Assembly (NCBI GenBank): GCA_035399845.1
Contig: DAOPJV010000001.1
Coordinates: 1-64,000 of the forward strand
Length of the DNA: 64,000 nt
Direction: 5' to 3'
From: ECT2AJA-110-A sp035399845
GTDB lineage: Bacteria; Planctomycetota; Phycisphaerae; UBA1845; UTPLA1
Shown: positions 59,812-64,000 of the stretch, piece after piece
Position numbering within the stretch: position 1 is the stretch's first letter
Layout of the letters: the number at the start of each line of letters is the position of its first letter
Program-made: the position numbers and the translations under genes
Notes under the pieces: generated by a model
The model's database searches: none
What the model saw: only the letters and a program-made list of their open reading frames with translations
What the model was told of the DNA's origin: nothing

Positions 59812-60284
59812 TACCTCAGCCTCCGTGAGCAGTAGAGTGAGAGCGCGATCGGCGTTGAAGCATGCCTGGCCATCAGATCGGCAAATTCCCGGAGAGTCGC
59901 GTCGTGTATCTCCGGTTCGTCGATGTCAATGAGCGCCGTGGCCTCATCGGGAGTGACATTTCCCCACGAGAGGATCCCCTCGTCGTCGATCTGGGGAGGT
60001 CGGCCGATGCAGGTCCTGACGTCGTCGATGGGCAGAAAGAAGTCCATATAGTCGACGATGACGCGTCGTTCGAGATGGACGACCGCCAGGATGAACTGCC
60101 CTGTCGGCGGCGCGGCGGGATCCGGCGTGAGTGAAAGTACCTCAGCAAGGGCGTTCACCACTTGAACCGCCTGGCCCGGATCGCATCCGGTCATCCGGCG
60201 CACCATTGCGACGCAACTGACCTTGCCATGCTCTCGCAGGCACGCGTTGAGGAGCTCGCGTGTTGAATCGGGTAATTCGATCAC
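59811..60284 (-). CDS. Protein of unknown function, first of a coupled pair
   Basis: 157 residues, acidic and soluble. The N-terminal 60 residues are helical and could form a small HTH-like or ribosomal-L7/L12-like fold (LREHGKVSCVAMVRRMTGCDPGQAVQVVNAL split over helices), followed by a beta-rich middle (FILAVVHLERRVIVDYMDFF) and a helical end. No signal peptide. The stop overlaps the start of the 94-residue gene by one base. The pair could encode two subunits or an antitoxin/toxin-like pair, but nothing in the sequence proves it. Confidence 0.65.
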   Translation of the reverse strand: MIELPDSTRELLNACLREHGKVSCVAMVRRMTGCDPGQAVQVVNALAEVLSLTPDPAAPPTGQFILAVVHLERRVIVDYMDFFLPIDDVRTCIGRPPQIDDEGILSWGNVTPDEATALIDIDEPEIHDATLREFADLMARHASTPIALSLYCSRRLR

Positions 60285-60410
60285 GGTTCACCTGTCGTTC
60301 GTGCAGCGTGGGCCCCTCCCGCCCGAGATCAACTCAGTCACGCCGACTGTCGCCATTATGGCCGGGGTTGCGCTGATTCAGCAAAACGCGCGAGGCGCCC
60401 ATACAGCGAA

Positions 60411-60480
60411 CCTTCGGGTGTGAGGCGCCTGCACCGCGGATTCGCTGCGCTGGCCTGCTTCCTGGCGGGCGCAGTTCGGT
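60411..60480. repeat. 65-bp element, copy 3
   Basis: Third copy, in the spacer between mfd and the coupled pair. Nearly identical to copy 2. Confidence 0.88.
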
Positions 60481-60525
60481 TTTGAGGGCTCCCTCGCTAC
60501 GAGATCAACTGCGTAACGATCGGGC

Positions 60526-63500
60526 CTATCGATTCGACTTCTTGCGGCGGCGCTTGATGGGGGCGTCGGCGGGGCGGGCGTTGGGGGTGGCTCGCAGGGG
60601 GCCCTGTTTCCTGTTGGGCGTCTTTTCCGGCGGCGCCGGCTCGACGGCGGTCGGTCTGGCGGGCGCTGCGCGTTTGGCGTTGGGCGATTCCAGCGTTGTG
60701 TTCTCGCGGCGGAACAGGTTCCGCAGGACGGGCAGCATCGAGTCGCCATGGAAGTAGTGCTCCGGCAGGCGCCAGTGGAGCGTGTTCGGATCGGGCAGGC
60801 TGGCGCGACCGCTGGCGTGGGTGAAGAGCGATTCCAGTTTCTTGATTTCACCATCAAACGTGAAGATCAGATCCAGTTCCCTGCGCATGATCGTCCTGAT
60901 GCCGTACTGCCCGGCGCGGACGCGGATCTCCGCCAGTGTCAGCAGCGTCTGGACTGTCGCGGGCAGATGGCCGAACGTGTCGCGCAGATCCGTCTCAAGC
61001 TGCTCGACCTCCTCCGGCGTGCGGCAGGTGGCGACGCGGCGGTAACAGTCCATGCGCTGTCGATCCGACTCGATGTATCCCCGCGGTATGTACGCCTCGA
61101 CGTCCAGCTCCAGGTGCACGCTCGAGCGCGGTTCGACCTTGTCGCCGCGCATGCGTTTGACCGTGCTTTCAAGGATCTGGCAGTAAAGGTCGTAGCCCAC
61201 GGCGGCGATCTGGCCGGACTGTTCGGGGCCGAGGATGTTACCGGCGCCGCGAATCTCGAGGTCGCGCATGGCGATGCGGAAGCCGGCGCCGAGTTCGCTG
61301 CACTGCTCGATCGCCTTGAGTCGGCGCGCCGCGTCATCCGTCATGGGGCGCGTCGCGTCCAGCAGCAGGTAGCAGTAGGCGCGATGCTTGTAGCGACCGA
61401 CGCGGCCGCGCAGCTGATGGAGATCGGCGAGACCGAAGCGATCGGCGCGATCGATGAACATCGTGTTGGCGTTGGGAATGTCGAGCCCGGCCTCGATGAT
61501 CGTGGTCGACACGAGAATGTCGGCCTCGTGGCTGATGAACTTCGCCATCACGTTCTCGAGTTCATCGCCGCCCATCTGTCCGTGGCCGACGACGATTCGC
61601 GCGTCGGGCACGAGAATCTGAAGTTTGTCAGCGATGTCGTAGATCGTCCGGACGCGGTTATGCACGAAGTAGGCCTGTCCGTCGCGATTCAGCTCTCGCA
61701 CGAGCGCGTCGCGAATCATCTCGTTGTCCCAGCCGGCGACGCGCGTCGTGATGGCGCGGCGATCCATCGGCGGTGTGGCGAGGCTGGAGATGTCGCGCAG
61801 ACCGATCATGGACATGTGCAGTGTGCGCGGGATCGGTGTGGCCGTGAGTGTCAGGACGTCGACCGTCGTGCGAAGCCGTTTGAGCCGTTCCTTGTGTTCG
61901 ACGCCGAAGCGCTGTTCCTCGTCAACGATCACGAGACCCAGATCGGCGAACTCGACATCCTTCGAGAGAATGCGATGCGTGCCGACGAGGATGTCAACGC
62001 GTCCTTTTCGCGTTTCAGAGAGGATGTCCTTGATCTCACTCGTCGAGCGGAAGCGATTGAGGCAGGCGATGCGGAACGGGTATTCGGCCATGCGCTCGCG
62101 GAAGGTGCGTTCGTGCTGGTCGGCGAGGACTGTCGTGGGGACGAGGACGGCGACCTGCCGACCATACTCGATGACCTTGAAGGCGGCGCGAATCGCGAGT
62201 TCCGTCTTGCCGAAGCCGACATCGCCGCAGATGAGTCGATCCATGGGGCGCTGTTGCTGCTGATCGTTCTTGATCGCGGCGGCGGCGTCGATCTGGTCCG
62301 GCGTCGGCGTGTAGGGGAAGGCGGCTTCGAATTCGCGCTGCCAGTGTGTGTCCGGCGGAAAGGCGACGCCGTCGCTGCCGGCGCGTTCGGCCTGCACGCG
62401 CAGCAGTTCCGACGCGAGATCCGTGATGTTCTCTTCGACCTTCTGTTTGGTCTTGTTCCAGCGGGCGCCGCCGAGCCTGGTCAGCGGCGGCTTGGCGCCT
62501 TTCGCGCCGATGTATTTCTGCACGAGGTCGATCTGCGCGACGGGCACATGCATCGTCGCGCCTTCCGCGAAGGTGAGCGTGAGGAACTCTTCGCCGAAGC
62601 GGGCGCCGCGTTTCTTCATCGTGCGCAGGCCCGCGAAGCGCGCGATGCCATGGGCGATGTGGACGACGAAGTCACCTTCCTTCAGGTCGAGAAAGGAGTC
62701 GATGGCGCGGCCCGTCGTGATCGGTCGAAGCTTGCGGCGCTGAACGTGGCGATGAAAGACCTCGTGATGCGCGAGCGCGAGGAAGGCGTCGTCGGGCGCG
62801 TCGTCGTTGGCCCAGCGGAAGCCCTCCGTCAGGTAACCCGTCTCGATGTGGACGTTGTGGGCGCCGAGGCCCTGTTCGCCCATGGTTACGGAGATCTCGG
62901 CGAGAAGTTCGCCGAGGCGTTCGCGCTCGCCGGCGTTGTCGCAATAGACGATGACCGGCTGGTCGTGCGACAGGGCGAGCAGTTGCTGGACGGCGTCGGC
63001 GGGCTTCGGGTCGAACTTCGGCGGCGGTTCCGTCCTGACGCGATAGGATGCCGCATCCGTCACCGTTGCAAGCGGAAAACGGCCGAGATGGAGCTGCGTG
63101 AACCTGGCGAGGTTGCGCAGAACGGCTTCGAAGGGGTAATGGCCCTTCGGATGGTCGAGGCGCTCGAGTACGGTCTTCGCGACTTCGGCGGCTTCCACGG
63201 GCTCGTGGAAAATGACGACGCAGTTGTCGGGGAGGTAGCTCGCGAAGTGCGTTGTCTGATTCGGATCGAGCGTGGCTTCGTTCGAAACGTGCGTGATCGT
63301 CGCGCTGCTGACGGTATGCGTTGAGCGCTGCGTGGCGACGTCGAAACGACGGATCGATTCGATCTCGTCGCCGAAGAGTTCGATGCGGAGCGGGTCGATG
63401 TCCGTCGAGTGGAAGATGTCGAGGATCCCGCCGCGGATGGCGAAGTCGCCCGCCTGTTCGACCTGGTCGAGTCGTTCGAAGCCGCGATCGACGAGCCAGC

Positions 63501-63972
63501 GGGCGACGGCGTCGAGGTCAGTCTCGGCGCCGACGGCGAACTCGAGGGCGTTGGCTGTGAGGGCGGTCGTTGTCGGTACGGGCTGAATCAGGGCCTGGAT
63601 GGGCGCGGCAATGATCCAGGGGGTTGCGTCGTTGTTCTTCTTCTGATTGGCAAGTTCCGCACAGAGATGATTGCGGGCGTCGGCGATTTCGCCGTCACCG
63701 CCCGATTCTCCCGGCAGCGCCTCCCACGCCGGCAGTCCGAGTACATTCCCGCCGATCAGTGTGTCCAGGTCGTCGAACGACCGATCGGCCTGCTCCAGAT
63801 GGGGTGTGACCAGGAGCACAGGCCGCCGAAGCAGTTTGGCGACGGCGGCTGTGGTTGCGGGCGCAGAGGATCCCCACAGGCCGATTGTGGCGAGGGGGGC
63901 GGTCTCGCCCCGAAGTCGCTCACACAGGGCCTGGATCGCGGGATGCCGGCAAACCGCGTCGATGAGCATCAC
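60526..63972 (-). CDS. mfd: Transcription-repair coupling factor
   Basis: Mfd displaces RNA polymerase stalled at DNA lesions and recruits UvrA. The 1148-residue protein is complete: the UvrB-like N-terminal region (to about 340), the RNA-polymerase-interacting domain (FVVHIAHGIARFAGL), the translocase with Walker A GDVGFGKTELAIRAA, the DEEQ box (VIVDEEQRFGVEHK), motif III TLTATPIPRTLHMS, the RecG-like VGHGQMGGDELE, and the C-terminal UvrA-masking domain. A basic, Pro/Ala-rich tail of about 50 residues (ending KRRRKKSNR) is an addition to the family. ATG 63972 or the adjacent 63969 is the start, 28 bases from the window end. Confidence 0.96.
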   Translation of the reverse strand: MMLIDAVCRHPAIQALCERLRGETAPLATIGLWGSSAPATTAAVAKLLRRPVLLVTPHLEQADRSFDDLDTLIGGNVLGLPAWEALPGESGGDGEIADARNHLCAELANQKKNNDATPWIIAAPIQALIQPVPTTTALTANALEFAVGAETDLDAVARWLVDRGFERLDQVEQAGDFAIRGGILDIFHSTDIDPLRIELFGDEIESIRRFDVATQRSTHTVSSATITHVSNEATLDPNQTTHFASYLPDNCVVIFHEPVEAAEVAKTVLERLDHPKGHYPFEAVLRNLARFTQLHLGRFPLATVTDAASYRVRTEPPPKFDPKPADAVQQLLALSHDQPVIVYCDNAGERERLGELLAEISVTMGEQGLGAHNVHIETGYLTEGFRWANDDAPDDAFLALAHHEVFHRHVQRRKLRPITTGRAIDSFLDLKEGDFVVHIAHGIARFAGLRTMKKRGARFGEEFLTLTFAEGATMHVPVAQIDLVQKYIGAKGAKPPLTRLGGARWNKTKQKVEENITDLASELLRVQAERAGSDGVAFPPDTHWQREFEAAFPYTPTPDQIDAAAAIKNDQQQQRPMDRLICGDVGFGKTELAIRAAFKVIEYGRQVAVLVPTTVLADQHERTFRERMAEYPFRIACLNRFRSTSEIKDILSETRKGRVDILVGTHRILSKDVEFADLGLVIVDEEQRFGVEHKERLKRLRTTVDVLTLTATPIPRTLHMSMIGLRDISSLATPPMDRRAITTRVAGWDNEMIRDALVRELNRDGQAYFVHNRVRTIYDIADKLQILVPDARIVVGHGQMGGDELENVMAKFISHEADILVSTTIIEAGLDIPNANTMFIDRADRFGLADLHQLRGRVGRYKHRAYCYLLLDATRPMTDDAARRLKAIEQCSELGAGFRIAMRDLEIRGAGNILGPEQSGQIAAVGYDLYCQILESTVKRMRGDKVEPRSSVHLELDVEAYIPRGYIESDRQRMDCYRRVATCRTPEEVEQLETDLRDTFGHLPATVQTLLTLAEIRVRAGQYGIRTIMRRELDLIFTFDGEIKKLESLFTHASGRASLPDPNTLHWRLPEHYFHGDSMLPVLRNLFRRENTTLESPNAKRAAPARPTAVEPAPPEKTPNRKQGPLRATPNARPADAPIKRRRKKSNR

Positions 63973-64000
63973 GAGGGGATTATTTGGTGGGTAGCCGCGG

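Noticed and set aside
60748..63324. Plus-strand ORF of 858 codons opposite mfd
   Set aside because: Antisense shadow in high-GC DNA; mfd on the minus strand has all helicase motifs.

Overview
The window looks like a chromosomal segment of a GC-rich planctomycete, most likely of the class Phycisphaerae; that placement is inferred from gene content only. The signs are: several secreted proteins with PEP-CTERM tails, dockerin-type calcium repeats or thrombospondin type 3 repeats; an ECF sigma factor next to a protein kinase fused to an anti-sigma zinc domain; many small membrane proteins with zinc ribbons; and intergenic spaces filled with hairpin repeats. About 50 protein genes and one RNA gene (RNase P RNA, minus strand, 39332-39762) can be supported. 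I found no tRNA, rRNA, CRISPR array, prophage or plasmid functions.

Layout. 1-3316: a 596-bp direct repeat brackets an in-frame fusion of two PEP-CTERM proteins, followed by a small unknown gene. 3430-8588: a zinc-ribbon membrane protein and three exported proteins (PQQ-type propeller, HAF-like/dockerin, lipoprotein). 8887-13689: rimO, a PEP-CTERM protein, a DinB-fold protein and a leucyl aminopeptidase. 13715-14422: a REP-associated transposase (RAYT) bracketed by inverted hairpins. 14524-17485: a PP2C phosphatase coupled to a divergent kinase, and a membrane protein. 17950-22451: a thrombospondin-repeat surface protein, then a three-gene operon of an arylsulfotransferase-like protein, a small membrane protein and a membrane-anchored PAPS-type sulfotransferase. 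22539-24654: three tandem zinc-ribbon membrane paralogues. 24913-28043: an acyl-CoA dehydrogenase of glutaryl-CoA type, an M48-like protein without its catalytic motif, and a methyltransferase. 28349-37860 (all minus): rho, coaE, dtd, a WYL regulator, a polytopic membrane protein, a TolC-type channel and a metallophosphoesterase. 37861-39331: repeats around one zinc-ribbon gene, then rnpB. 39977-45281: a VKOR-DsbA-DsbA fusion and an SPFH/zinc-ribbon gene whose 3' end and downstream DNA have been duplicated around a secreted-protein gene. 45282-53182: porin, cytochrome, sigma factor plus kinase, and a secreted dockerin/cupredoxin-like protein. 53770-60284: a lysine/saccharopine dehydrogenase-family enzyme, a potassium channel, a GT2 glycosyltransferase, a dimeric dUTPase-like protein and small genes. 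60526-63972: mfd, complete.

How the genes relate. Housekeeping genes (rimO, pepA, rho, coaE, dtd, rnpB, mfd) are interspersed with exported-protein genes and signalling pairs. The clearest functional units are the sulfotransferase operon (19401-22451), the kinase/phosphatase pair joined by an ATGA overlap (14524-16088), the sigma factor/anti-sigma-kinase pair (47607-51112) and dtd with a WYL regulator (ATGA overlap). The most distinctive feature is the amount and variety of dispersed palindromic DNA: at least five hairpin families, a 160-bp composite element in four copies, a 215-bp element in three copies and a 65-bp element in three neighbouring spacers, with one RAYT that could have mobilised some of them.
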